DNA from: an uncultured Methylomonas sp.
GTDB lineage: Bacteria > Pseudomonadota > Gammaproteobacteria > Methylococcales > Methylomonadaceae
Direction: 5' to 3'
NCBI GenBank assembly: GCA_936941155.1
Contig: CAKZJE010000017.1
Coordinates: forward strand, 26,888-90,887
Length of the DNA stretch: 64,000 bases
Shown here one piece after another: positions 25,668 to 35,161 of the stretch. The position numbers and the translations under genes are program-made. The stretch's first letter is position 1; every line of letters starts with the position of its first letter. Under the pieces are notes generated by a model, which saw nothing but the letters and a program-made list of their open reading frames with translations, had not been told where the DNA came from and ran no database searches.

Positions 25668-26309
25668 ATGCGTTATCAAGGAAAAATTACAGGCTGGAAA
25701 GATGAACAAGGATTTGGTTTTGTTATGCCAAATGGTGGTGGTGAAAAAGCCTTTGTGCATATAAAAGCCTTCTCTATTCATCAACGTAGACCAATTGAAG
25801 GCGACCTTATCACATACGAATTGGCAACTGATGAAAAGATGCGATTTCAAGCAAAAAATGTTCAGTTTGTCGCAAAACAATCAATTGCTTCAACAGCATC
25901 TCAATCAAAAGCAACATTTGGCAGTGTTTTCACTTTTCTATTTTGTTCGTTTTTAGTTTTATCTGTACTTATACACAAAATTCCTCTCGTTATATTGTGT
26001 ATTTATTTAAGCGCAAGTGTTATTACTTTTTTTGCGTATGCGATAGATAAATCATCAGCGAAAAATAATCGTTGGAGAACCAGAGAAAGTACACTGCACT
26101 TATTTAGTCTTATAGGCGGTTGGCCAGGAGCATTGCTTGCGCAAAAAAAATTGCACCATAAGTCGAAAAAAGAAGAGTTTCAATTTATATTTTGGGTGAG
26201 TGTTATTATCAATTGTTTTGCTTTAGGATGGGTTCTTGTGAACTTTTCAACAATAACGTCAAATTTAACTCTATTGTCGGGTTACGCTTTTTTGCTTATA
26301 CAAAACTGA
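25668..26309 (+). CDS. Cold-shock-domain / DUF1294 membrane protein
   Basis: A 213-residue two-domain protein. Residues 1-68 are a cold-shock OB fold (GKITGWKDEQGFGFVMPNGG with the RNP1-like GFGFV, then AFVHIKAF). After a linker come hydrophobic helices and DUF1294 (YAIDKSSAKNNRWRTRESTL, then LFSLIGGWPGALLAQKKLHH). Such fusions are widespread in proteobacteria; the role is unknown, perhaps linking nucleic-acid binding to the membrane. Gene is AT-rich and stands in the accessory region. Confidence 0.9.
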   Translation: MRYQGKITGWKDEQGFGFVMPNGGGEKAFVHIKAFSIHQRRPIEGDLITYELATDEKMRFQAKNVQFVAKQSIASTASQSKATFGSVFTFLFCSFLVLSVLIHKIPLVILCIYLSASVITFFAYAIDKSSAKNNRWRTRESTLHLFSLIGGWPGALLAQKKLHHKSKKEEFQFIFWVSVIINCFALGWVLVNFSTITSNLTLLSGYAFLLIQN

Positions 26310-26346
26310 CATAACAACGGCAATTTTATAATCAAAAAAATCTATT

Positions 26347-26682
26347 GTGAAACTTCCCAAAAACACAGTGATTGCAACTGAAAAACTAACAAACTATTTG
26401 CTAGTTTTTAAAAAACGCAATGATAAATCACAATGGTTGGCACAAGCTGGGTATTCAGCAGAGAATTGGCAAGTATTAGAAAATGATTTACGAAAACAAA
26501 TTTTATCGCTTGATGCTCAACTTTCTGAAATAACGCCTTACGGACAAACCTATGAAATTATAGGAAATTTAACAGGTGTAAATGGAAAAACGATTGCTGT
26601 TCATACGATATGGATGACAGAAACAGCAACGAAAATCACTAAATTTATTACGCTATATCCTGAAAAAGGAGAAATACAATGA
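26347..26682 (+). CDS. DUF6883 family protein
   Basis: A 111-residue protein starting at GTG (26347). The opening LPKNTVIATEKLTNYLL, the TPYGQTYEIIGNLTGVNGK strand pair and AVHTIWMTE match DUF6883. The family commonly precedes a DUF4926 gene, as here, with a four-base overlap; the pair has the architecture of a toxin-antitoxin module, but activity is not established. Confidence 0.7.
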   Translation: MKLPKNTVIATEKLTNYLLVFKKRNDKSQWLAQAGYSAENWQVLENDLRKQILSLDAQLSEITPYGQTYEIIGNLTGVNGKTIAVHTIWMTETATKITKFITLYPEKGEIQ

Positions 26683-26921
26683 AATACCCATTATTTGAAG
26701 AAGTGGTTTTATTAATAGATATTCCATCAAAAAACTTGAAACAAGGCGATGTAGCAACGGTTGTTGAGTTTCACCCTGTTGCAAACGGAGAAAATGGCTA
26801 TTCTATTGAGGTTTTTAATGCAGTAGGCGACACAATCGCTGTAATAACTGTGGCTGAATCAGCTATCAAACCTTTAAGTAAAGATGAAGTTTTCAATGTT
26901 CGTTTGTTATTGGCAGCATAA
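26679..26921 (+). CDS. DUF4926 domain protein
   Basis: Eighty residues. The pattern LFEEVVLLIDIPSKNLKQGD, VATVVEFHP and GYSIEVFNAVGDTIAVITV is the compact beta-barrel repeat of DUF4926. GGAG lies before the ATG, which overlaps the DUF6883 stop. Probably the partner of the upstream protein, with the direction of toxicity unknown. Confidence 0.78.
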   Translation: MKYPLFEEVVLLIDIPSKNLKQGDVATVVEFHPVANGENGYSIEVFNAVGDTIAVITVAESAIKPLSKDEVFNVRLLLAA

Positions 26922-26935
26922 TTCCAACCATAAAT

Positions 26936-27064
26936 GTATTCTTCCTGTGTCGCTGCATAAAAATCGTTATCAAGAACGCGGCTTTAATTAAGGTATTAAA
27001 ATCGCCAGCGTATTGAAAAGTGGCGTGGAAAAAGTCGATATTTGAGAGTGTACGAGCATATTAT
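26936..27064 (+). pseudogene. Decayed second copy of comF
   Basis: Two pieces match the intact comF at 59767-60465. Bases 26936-26988 match the PVPLHKNRYQERGFN region (comF about 60125-60177), and 26998-27064 match the 3' end (comF about 60398-60464), with about 220 bases deleted between them and several stops. It is therefore a truncated paralogue or foreign copy. Just after it, around 27088-27120, a VEQFYKQRGF-like reading resembles the end of a GNAT gene. The whole 416-base gap 26922-27337 holds only relics and repeats. Confidence 0.75.
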
Positions 27065-27136
27065 TAATTGATGTAACGCAGTGAGATGTAGAGCAATTTT
27101 ATAAACAGCGTGGTTTTTAGTTTTCATAAAAAACGT

Positions 27137-27173
27137 GAAATTTTTCAAGACGACCAGTCGTCTTGAAAATTTC
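27137..27173. repeat. Family C palindrome, copy 3
   Basis: Arms GAAATTTTTCAAGACGAC and GTCGTCTTGAAAATTTC around CA; lies between convergent accessory genes. Confidence 0.9.
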
Positions 27174-27270
27174 AGAAGATTGAAACAATTTATATTTCAT
27201 ATTTCGACTTCAAATGATTTTCGCCAACAATTAATCTGTTATGCGTAACATCCGTTAAAAATATTTAGCA

Positions 27271-27296
27271 GGAGTGCAAACTTAAGCTTGCACTCC
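27271..27296. repeat. Palindrome GGAGTGCAA type
   Basis: A 26-base near-perfect palindrome (GGAGTGCAA / TTGCACTCC arms, CTTAAG centre). A half copy with the same GGAGTGCAAGC start lies at 59575-59597 before comF. It may end transcripts of the Kazal gene, though no T run follows. Confidence 0.7.
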
Positions 27297-27337
27297 CAGT
27301 AACACAAAATTTACTTTTTTTATCATCCGCACTAAAA

Positions 27338-28291
27338 CTAACGACATACACCCACATAGTTAAGCTGTGCACCGGCAGCCAGTCGCGCACAATCATTGCT
27401 ATACGTCACCCCATCACAACCACACACAGGCGCGTAAAGCGTTGTGCAAATTTCAGGTTTAACTTCACACGTTCCCTGAGCTGTCGCCGTACCACAAGCA
27501 TTCGGCGCACTTATATTACACACTTGCCCCACAGCACAGCTTGCTCCTGTTGTGCCGCCACACGCTTGCGCAGCGGGTTTAGTTGGCATTGGCAGATAAA
27601 ATTGATTGGCAATTAATAACTTAGTTTTGCCATCGCTGGCTAATTTATGCTTGCCTGCCGCCAAAATTCCAGCTTCTGATAATGTTTTATACCCCGCATC
27701 TATCTGCGCTTGGCTCGCCCTTGATGCCCCTAATCGCACATCGCTAATTATCTTATCTTGAACTGTCCACGCATTTGCCAATTGCTCTATCACATCGTCC
27801 ATGCACGGCGCGGTAATACAAACAATCCCCATATCTTTAACGTGATATACAGGGTCAATAGAAACATTTTTACTTTGCGCCTGCCACGCTTCAGTTATGG
27901 TCAATGTATCAGTCATATTGCCGACAAAAGGTGTTTTCGCATCCAGCGCGTGAGCAAAATTTCCGCGAACTATCCCTATTTTTTTTCCTAAAATATTAGA
28001 AAAATAATCATCTGCCTGTGCTTGCGTCCAGCCCATTGCTTTCGCATCCAGACCTGCGACATGACATTCCTCACGCCACACACCATCTGCACACAATGTT
28101 TTTAAACTATTGACTTGTTTCACAAAATAACCGCCACACATAGGCGATGGACATAAACGCATATCTTCATGTGTCACAGTGTAATAATAAGATGCACCAA
28201 TAGGCGTACAAATCTCAGCGGCATTCACAGAACAGCTAAAACCAATGAGTAAAGTAACTATTAAGCTATTGAAAAATTTAATGAATGACAT
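27338..28291 (-). CDS. Secreted protein with a C-terminal Kazal-type inhibitor domain
   Basis: From the ATG after CGGAGG the protein has 317 residues with a signal peptide (MSFIKFFNSLIVTLLIGFSC, cleavage near SVNA). The C-terminus carries the Kazal cysteine pattern: CTTLYAPVCGCDGVTYSNDC, then a final Cys at GVCR. A second cysteine-rich stretch (CGGTTGASCAVGQVC) precedes it. The middle part is unassigned. Kazal domains block serine proteases; in a bacterium this suggests defence against predators or host proteases, which is inference. It is co-transcribed with the gene at 28314. Confidence 0.82.
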   Translation of the reverse strand: MSFIKFFNSLIVTLLIGFSCSVNAAEICTPIGASYYYTVTHEDMRLCPSPMCGGYFVKQVNSLKTLCADGVWREECHVAGLDAKAMGWTQAQADDYFSNILGKKIGIVRGNFAHALDAKTPFVGNMTDTLTITEAWQAQSKNVSIDPVYHVKDMGIVCITAPCMDDVIEQLANAWTVQDKIISDVRLGASRASQAQIDAGYKTLSEAGILAAGKHKLASDGKTKLLIANQFYLPMPTKPAAQACGGTTGASCAVGQVCNISAPNACGTATAQGTCEVKPEICTTLYAPVCGCDGVTYSNDCARLAAGAQLNYVGVCR

Positions 28292-28313
28292 GATAAACCT
28301 CCGAAATTTAGTT

Positions 28314-28766
28314 TTAATACAACAAAGGGTCGCCACAAGTTAAGTCGATAAAATTACGCAACATTTTGGCTTCCATTGTATTGTTGATATTTGAAGAACC
28401 CTCGCCATCTTCCCATAACACAACCTTTTTTAAACTACCATTTGCTTGCAGTTGATACGCATGATATTCAACGCGACCACCATCAACCGGAGCGATTCCT
28501 GTGGTAATTGAACCTAATGCCGCCGTTTTAATGACTGAGCTTATTGTTGGAAGATTCAACTTAAGCGCAATCGTGCGAGTTGATGAAAGTTGCCCTAGAT
28601 TGCGATTAATCACAAGACTGCCGGTGCGGTGAATGACACAACTTTTGCTTATGGCATATTCCGCCATCACAAACCCCGGTGTAGTAATTTTTTCCAGCAG
28701 TGGCACAGCCAAAACGCTGTGAGTGGCGAGCCATAAAGCCAGCGTAATAAAATATTTATTTTTCAT
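28314..28766 (-). CDS. Exported protein of unknown function
   Basis: About 150 residues from MKNKYFITLALWLATHSVLA, a clear signal peptide; AGAGGATAT precedes this ATG, and the longer upstream frame lacks a ribosome site. The mature part (VPLLEKITTPGFVMAEYAIS, then SCVIHRTGSLVINRNLGQ) is beta-rich with two cysteines (SCVIH and LTCGD). It lies 23 bases upstream of the Kazal-protein start, so the two are probably secreted together. No family is recognised. Confidence 0.75.
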   Translation of the reverse strand: MKNKYFITLALWLATHSVLAVPLLEKITTPGFVMAEYAISKSCVIHRTGSLVINRNLGQLSSTRTIALKLNLPTISSVIKTAALGSITTGIAPVDGGRVEYHAYQLQANGSLKKVVLWEDGEGSSNINNTMEAKMLRNFIDLTCGDPLLY

Positions 28767-28891
28767 AGTGTTATATCCTCTAAAATTGAAAAAAAACGCA
28801 TTAAATCGTATTGCGTTACTTAACAATAACAGAATTTTAATACCGTAAATTATTATTTTTGCGAGGAATTTAGCAAATTTTAAGCAAAAAA

Positions 28892-28929
28892 AAGACTGGC
28901 AGTTCTGCAATGTGCGAACTGCCAGTCTT
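28892..28929 (-). terminator. Terminator of the min operon, family B-like palindrome
   Basis: A 14-bp perfect stem (AAGACTGGCAGTTC / GAACTGCCAGTCTT), 10-nt loop and a run of T on the minus strand. The arm shares ACTGGCAGT with the family B palindromes inside birA and tilS. Confidence 0.9.
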
Positions 28930-28956
28930 CATATCCAATGTTAATCTATAACAGAA

Positions 28957-29154
28957 TTACTTTAACGATAAAACTTCGCTTCTGCCATTCACTTCAATCA
29001 AAATTTTATCTTCTTTAGCCAGCCAACCGATAGCACGTTGCAATTCTGCTTTAGCCAGTCCACCTTCTTTTTCAATTTTAGAAGGGCTTGCTGGGCCATT
29101 TGCTTCTAAAAAAGCCCATAATTTACCTGCTGATTCGCCTATTGTTGTAGACAT
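28957..29154 (-). CDS. Winged-helix protein, DUF2582 family
   Basis: Sixty-five residues from MSTTIGESAGKLWAFLEANG, where AGAGGAAAATAAT gives a good ribosome site. The fold is a short winged helix: SPSKIEKEGGLAKAELQRAI is the recognition part and GWLAKEDKILIEVNGRSEVL the wing. It follows minE by one base, so it belongs to the min operon transcript. The role is unknown; the size and wing suggest nucleic-acid binding. Confidence 0.82.
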   Translation of the reverse strand: MSTTIGESAGKLWAFLEANGPASPSKIEKEGGLAKAELQRAIGWLAKEDKILIEVNGRSEVLSLK

Positions 29155-29155
29155 A

Positions 29156-29449
29156 TTATTTTCCTCTGGTTTTAGTTGAATTAAGATTTTTAAAATGATC
29201 TTCATCGGGCAATGTGATATTGAGCTCCAATGTTTCTCGTTCGTCGTCCTGTTCCAGACTCACTGAAATTGTCTCTTCGTTCACATCGAAATATTTTTTG
29301 ATAACTTCTAACAATTCTTTCTTTAATTGCGGTAAATAAGAAGGTTGGTTTCGTGATGAGCGTTCATGTGCTACTAAAATTTGCAACCTTTCCTTTGCAA
29401 TAGCTGCTGAACTAGGTTTATTTGTTTTAAAGTAGTCCAGTAAACTCAT
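29156..29449 (-). CDS. minE: Cell division topological specificity factor MinE
   Basis: A 97-residue protein that stimulates MinD ATPase and drives pole-to-pole oscillation. The membrane-targeting and contact helix (MSLLDYFKTNKPSSAAIAKE, then RLQILVAHERS) and the C-terminal dimer domain (LKKELLEVIKKYFDVNEETI) are present. Its ATG overlaps the minD stop (TAATG). It is slightly longer than the E. coli protein at the C-terminus. Confidence 0.95.
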   Translation of the reverse strand: MSLLDYFKTNKPSSAAIAKERLQILVAHERSSRNQPSYLPQLKKELLEVIKKYFDVNEETISVSLEQDDERETLELNITLPDEDHFKNLNSTKTRGK

Positions 29450-30261
29450 TATTTACCCCTAAACAGCTTACCAAAAAGACCTTTCTTTTCAGCATCAATA
29501 AAACGGTGCGGTTTATCTTCACCTAAATAACGCGCCACAATGTCGCTATAGGCTTGTCCTGCATCGCTTTGTTCATCTAGGATAACAGGAATGCCTGAGT
29601 TTGAAGCGTTTAAAACTGATTTAGATTCAGGAACTACGCCGAGTAAATGCAAGGATAAAATTTCTTGTACATCATCCACACTCAGCATTTCGCCTAATTT
29701 CACCCGCTCAGGTGAGTAGCGTGACAATAATAAAAATTCTTTAATCGGCTCTTCACCTTTTTCAGCGCGACGCGATTTACTGGCTAAAATCCCTAACATT
29801 CTATCCGAGTCTCGTACTGATGAAACTTCAGGATTAGTGACAATGAAAGCGTCATCTGCAAAATACATGGCTAAATGCGCACCCCGCTCAATGCCCGCAG
29901 GAGAATCGCAAATAATATATTCAAAATCTTTTGAGAGTTCTTCTAAAACTCTGCCAACCCCTTCTTCTGTTAGGGCATCTTTATCGCGTGTTTGCGATGC
30001 TGGCAGAATATATAATTCACCGCAACGTTTATCACGAATCAAGGCTTGATTCAATGTGGATTCATTATGGATCACGTTAACAAAGTCGTAAACAACACGC
30101 CGCTCACAACCTAAAATCAAGTCCAAATTGCGCAAGCCCACATCAAAATCAATCACTACAGTTTTATGACCTTTTTTTGCCAGCCCCATAGCAACAGCAG
30201 CACTGGTCGTGGTTTTACCTACCCCACCTTTTCCAGATGTAACAACGATAATTCTAGCCAA
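29449..30261 (-). CDS. minD: Septum site-determining ATPase MinD
   Basis: A 270-residue membrane-associated ATPase that recruits MinC. The deviant Walker A (SGKGGVGKTTTSAAVA) is at residues 9-24. YIICDSPAGIERGA is the Walker B region, and the C-terminal amphipathic helix (KGLFGKLFRG) is the membrane-targeting sequence. The start is TTG, with AGAGG eight bases before it. Operon order minC–minD–minE is standard. Confidence 0.97.
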   Translation of the reverse strand: MARIIVVTSGKGGVGKTTTSAAVAMGLAKKGHKTVVIDFDVGLRNLDLILGCERRVVYDFVNVIHNESTLNQALIRDKRCGELYILPASQTRDKDALTEEGVGRVLEELSKDFEYIICDSPAGIERGAHLAMYFADDAFIVTNPEVSSVRDSDRMLGILASKSRRAEKGEEPIKEFLLLSRYSPERVKLGEMLSVDDVQEILSLHLLGVVPESKSVLNASNSGIPVILDEQSDAGQAYSDIVARYLGEDKPHRFIDAEKKGLFGKLFRGK

Positions 30262-30287
30262 TGGTTTTTCCTCTAAGAAACAGTGTG

Positions 30288-31046
30288 TTATAGCTTTTTA
30301 ATCAGCAAGGTCTGATCGTGTAAATAAATTTGTACTAACTTTTGCCGTAAGCTTTTATCAAAATCTTCACTCAAACGATACACGCCAGCAATTGAAACTA
30401 ACTCCGCTTGCAAATCAGAACAAAAAATACAGCTTTTGGTATTGCCCTGTACTCCTGCTAACGCGCGTCCTCGCATCGGTGCATAAATATGAATATTGCC
30501 TTCGGCTATGAGTTCCGCGCCGGGATTAACGGGGGCTAAAACGGTTAAATCACCTTTTGTGTAAATCCGTTGTCCAGAGCGTACAGGTTGCATAATGAGT
30601 TTATTTTCAATCTCTGAAACAGTTTTAGTTAACGGCTCTATGGACTCAATTTTTTCAGTTACTTCTTCTACCGCAGGAATTTTTTCTACCACAGGCGGCT
30701 CTATCAAAATATGCTTAGTCTGCACTGCAATCCCTAACTCAATGGCAATGCTATTTTGTTTACGGGTCGCTCCTGAAATAGCAATCGGTATTAAATGCAA
30801 ACTTCGCAGTGTTTTAATTAAGCTGCGTAAATCAATTTCAACTTGTTGCTCAGTCAACTCATGCAGTTCAATTAATAACGGTGAGTTTTTAAAAAACTCA
30901 GGAGCTTGTAAAATTTTTTTTTGTAATTGCTGTTTAATCTCGACAATTGAATGGCTAGACAAAATCAATGCCGGTATATTAAAGGCTGAACTTTTAATTT
31001 CTACCGCGACTTTTTGATTCGAGATAAGAGTGCTGTCAATTGACAT
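30288..31046 (-). CDS. minC: Septum site-determining protein MinC
   Basis: A 252-residue FtsZ inhibitor. The N-terminal domain covers residues 1-110. After a variable glutamate-rich linker comes the beta-helix C-terminal domain (RSGQRIYTKGDLTVLAPVNP, then GAELIAEGNIHIYAPMRGRA), which binds MinD. The start ATG has only a weak ribosome site. The 315-base gap 31047-31361 upstream must carry the min promoter, but I see no convincing -35/-10 pair in it; it also holds the dapB terminator. Confidence 0.93.
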   Translation of the reverse strand: MSIDSTLISNQKVAVEIKSSAFNIPALILSSHSIVEIKQQLQKKILQAPEFFKNSPLLIELHELTEQQVEIDLRSLIKTLRSLHLIPIAISGATRKQNSIAIELGIAVQTKHILIEPPVVEKIPAVEEVTEKIESIEPLTKTVSEIENKLIMQPVRSGQRIYTKGDLTVLAPVNPGAELIAEGNIHIYAPMRGRALAGVQGNTKSCIFCSDLQAELVSIAGVYRLSEDFDKSLRQKLVQIYLHDQTLLIKKL

Positions 31047-31301
31047 CTTGTTAATATAACCGATAGTTCATTGAGGGTAATTCTATCATTCTTAAGAAAA
31101 AAAATCATTTCTCTCGAAATGTGAACGGTGTTTTTTTTAATATCGAATCAACAAGTTCGTGAAAATAAACCGCTTTTATACTTGTAGCTTATATTAAGGA
31201 TAAGGATTGCTTTTCTAATTGCGATTCTAAATTGTTAATCTGCAAAAAAAACTTGCATTCGTAAATAATCGGTAAGGAGTTTTGAAGTATTCTTTGAAAA
31301 A

Positions 31302-31335
31302 AAAACCTACGAGCATTTAACTTCTCGTAGGTTTT
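31302..31335 (-). terminator. Terminator of dapB (hsp operon end)
   Basis: Stem AAAACCTACGAG / CTCGTAGGTTTT, 10-nt loop, then a run of T on the minus strand, about 27 bases past the dapB stop. Confidence 0.93.
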
Positions 31336-31361
31336 ATTGCGGAAAACAAAAGCTAATTTTT

Positions 31362-33310
<1,949 letters not shown>

Positions 33311-33383
33311 GTCTTTTCGTTTTAATAAGATGAATTTTGAGTTTTAATGAACTTTTTATTGAGCCACGTTTATTTTTCTAACC

Positions 33384-33785
33384 TTAAAAATCAAGCAATT
33401 CGGTTAATAATTCATTGCAAATTTCAACACTTTGTTTATAACCGCTGCAATCAATTAAGAAATTATAACGATATTCTTCAGCGCATACCGTAATCACTTG
33501 TAATGCCATAATGTATTTAGATTTATCCGTTCTAAATGCTGTATATGCAATTAACTCTTCTAACAGTTTTTGCAGTTTATGCGTTCTACTAAATGCTCCG
33601 AATTCACTTTTAGTTTCTAATAAATGCTTAAAAAAAAGTTCCAGCATTTGTTGATAATGAAAGCAATGAATTGAGCAATCTTTGATATTTGTCGCATTTA
33701 AAACGTCCAGTGCAACCGCATGTTCCCAAGCTTTACCGGCTAAACTTTCGACATTTTCAAAATTTTGGAATTTTTCTTGATACAT
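33384..33785 (-). CDS. HEPN-domain protein
   Basis: A 133-residue all-helical protein: CFHYQQMLELFFKHLLETKS is the characteristic helix of HEPN proteins, followed by THKLQKLLEELIAY. The R-x4-6-H ribonuclease motif is not evident, so it may be an inactive or antitoxin-like member. It follows the DUF29 gene by two bases and ends the cassette inserted between dnaK and dnaJ. Confidence 0.78.
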   Translation of the reverse strand: MYQEKFQNFENVESLAGKAWEHAVALDVLNATNIKDCSIHCFHYQQMLELFFKHLLETKSEFGAFSRTHKLQKLLEELIAYTAFRTDKSKYIMALQVITVCAEEYRYNFLIDCSGYKQSVEICNELLTELLDF

Positions 33786-33787
33786 GG

Positions 33788-34216
33788 CTAAGGATAAAAA
33801 TCATCGTTCAATAATTGCTCTTCAGTATAAGGGCAAATGGATGGGAAAGAGTCAGTGCCGGATTCTACTGTTGCTAATTCAGCAGCACGATAGTAGATAT
33901 TCTCAATAGCTGATGGTAAATAGTTTTTTAAGCTTGGCATATCTTTAAAAAAAAGTGTAATAAGCATTCTTTGTTCAATGATTTTACAGAGCCACTCATT
34001 ACAGCGATAAACTTTTTGATATTGCCACTTTAATAAATAAGCAATAAGAATTAATAAGTTGCTCTCTAATTCCCGCTTATCTCTTCTGATTAATCCTTCT
34101 AGTTCTTCTATAAGATTTTCGCTATCCATTTCACTAAAGCGCGATTGTTTTAGCAATCTGATATTTTCTTGAATCCAAGAGTTAAAATCTGTTTCGTATA
34201 ATGCCTGAATATTCAT
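33788..34216 (-). CDS. DUF29 family protein
   Basis: A 142-residue helical protein. ALYETDFNSWIQENIRLLKQ opens it, and LIEELEGLIRRDKRELESNL plus LIAYLLKWQYQ are the DUF29 hallmark, with SICPYTEEQLLNDDFYP at the end. DUF29 is abundant in cyanobacteria and in repeat-rich gammaproteobacteria, usually near toxin-antitoxin genes. Function is unknown. It lies between the PIN pair and the HEPN gene. Confidence 0.87.
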   Translation of the reverse strand: MNIQALYETDFNSWIQENIRLLKQSRFSEMDSENLIEELEGLIRRDKRELESNLLILIAYLLKWQYQKVYRCNEWLCKIIEQRMLITLFFKDMPSLKNYLPSAIENIYYRAAELATVESGTDSFPSICPYTEEQLLNDDFYP

Positions 34217-34223
34217 TGTTTTC

Positions 34224-34625
34224 TCAGTACCAACTCAATAACTCAAACCAATGATTATTTTTTAATCGAAAAACAGAAAAATCAGTTTTATCAACGGTTA
34301 AAATTTCTCGTTGTTGATATTCATTAGCCAGCCAAATTAAAGTTGCATCTGTAAAATCAATATCATGGTCAGCATATTTTTCAATAGATTCCGCAATTTG
34401 AGGATATGCTTTTATTGGAATATCTATAACTTTAAGCCCACCTCGCACAACCCATTGTAATAATTCAACTTTCGCTCTTGTATCTAGGAAATAACAACTT
34501 TCAACAATAACGGGAGCCGTTGTTATTAAGGGTTGTTTATTGACCTGTAAAAAAGCCAATGCTTGAGAATGTAATTTATCTCGTTGAATATAGAGGGCAA
34601 CTAAAAAACCAGTATCAACCAACAT
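34224..34625 (-). CDS. PIN-domain (VapC-like) ribonuclease toxin
   Basis: A 133-residue PIN protein with the acidic metal-binding residues in place: D4 (LVDTGFLVALY), E in VIVESCYFL, the pair in DHDIDFTDATLIWLA, and D in ILTVDKTDFSVFR. Toxins of this fold cut tRNA or rRNA. Its start overlaps the upstream antitoxin by 11 bases. Confidence 0.88.
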   Translation of the reverse strand: MLVDTGFLVALYIQRDKLHSQALAFLQVNKQPLITTAPVIVESCYFLDTRAKVELLQWVVRGGLKVIDIPIKAYPQIAESIEKYADHDIDFTDATLIWLANEYQQREILTVDKTDFSVFRLKNNHWFELLSWY

Positions 34626-34857
34626 TGTTAAACCGCGCTTTTAATAAAGATTTCGTATTTTGCGCTATATCGCCCTCATGGGTTTTATCTGCTCCGAAAC
34701 CTTCCTGTCCTAATTCCCACGCCGTTGGCTGATGTTTTTCACGCATTAAATCTTCTAAAAACTGCTGAAATAACAAAGAAACATCTATCTTTTCTCTTTC
34801 AACAAAAGATGCTAATTCTTTTTCAAGTCTTGGATTTAAATCTATCGTAATTGACAT
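34615..34857 (-). CDS. Antitoxin of the PIN-domain toxin
   Basis: Eighty residues. The N-terminal SITIDLNPRLEKELASFVER is a ribbon-helix-helix-like strand-helix, with ISLLFQQFLEDL-type helix after it (VSLLFQQFLEDLMREKHQ). The acidic, flexible C-terminus (GQEGFGADKTHEGDIAQN) would contact the toxin. The assignment rests on size, order and overlap as well as this pattern. Confidence 0.8.
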   Translation of the reverse strand: MSITIDLNPRLEKELASFVEREKIDVSLLFQQFLEDLMREKHQPTAWELGQEGFGADKTHEGDIAQNTKSLLKARFNNVG

Positions 34858-34889
34858 AATAATTTCAAAATAAAATGTATTTTAAAACA

Positions 34890-34917
34890 GTAGAGACGCA
34901 ATATTTTGCGTCTCTAC
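34890..34917. repeat. Family D palindrome, copy 5
   Basis: Identical to copy 1 over its 28 bases by eye. It lies 32 bases upstream of the antitoxin start and 9 bases after the small hydrophobic ORF at 34926, for which it could be a terminator. Confidence 0.9.
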
Positions 34918-34925
34918 AAATGCGT

Positions 34926-34994
34926 TTAAGGCAGTAAGCTGGTAGCAGTAGCACTGATAATTAATGCCCAAAGTGTTTCAAAGTAATTTCCCAT
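34926..34994 (-). CDS. Candidate 22-residue hydrophobic peptide
   Basis: MGNYFETLWALIISATATSL plus LP, preceded by AAAGGAGGTCTT, the strongest Shine-Dalgarno in the window. One hydrophobic helix in a short peptide resembles type I toxins or small membrane regulators. A longer upstream reading frame (from a GTG at 35114) is also hydrophobic but has no ribosome site. It sits just downstream of dnaK. Function unknown. Confidence 0.45.
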   Translation of the reverse strand: MGNYFETLWALIISATATSLLP

Positions 34995-35123
34995 AAGACC
35001 TCCTTTCTTGAATGTTGCTAATTTAATGCTTGCGTTTCTCAAAAAGGTTAAAAGAATCACCACTGCTAAGGTTGTCAACCCACCTACTCCTACAGAATTT
35101 ACTGTCTTAAACACATTTTAAAC

Positions 35124-35148
35124 GTAAGGTGGGCATTACCCACCTTAC
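35124..35148. repeat. Palindrome GTAAGGTGGG type
   Basis: Ten-base arms GTAAGGTGGG / CCCACCTTAC with a 5-base centre, 14 bases past the dnaK stop. It may act as the 3' hairpin of the hrcA–grpE–dnaK message, though no T run follows. The 304-base gap 34858-35161 also holds the family D copy and the small peptide. Confidence 0.8.
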
Positions 35149-35161
35149 AAAATGTAAAACC

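Noticed and set aside
27088..27120. GNAT gene remnant after the comF relic
   Set aside because: Only about ten residues (VEQFYKQRGF) match; too little to call a separate pseudogene.
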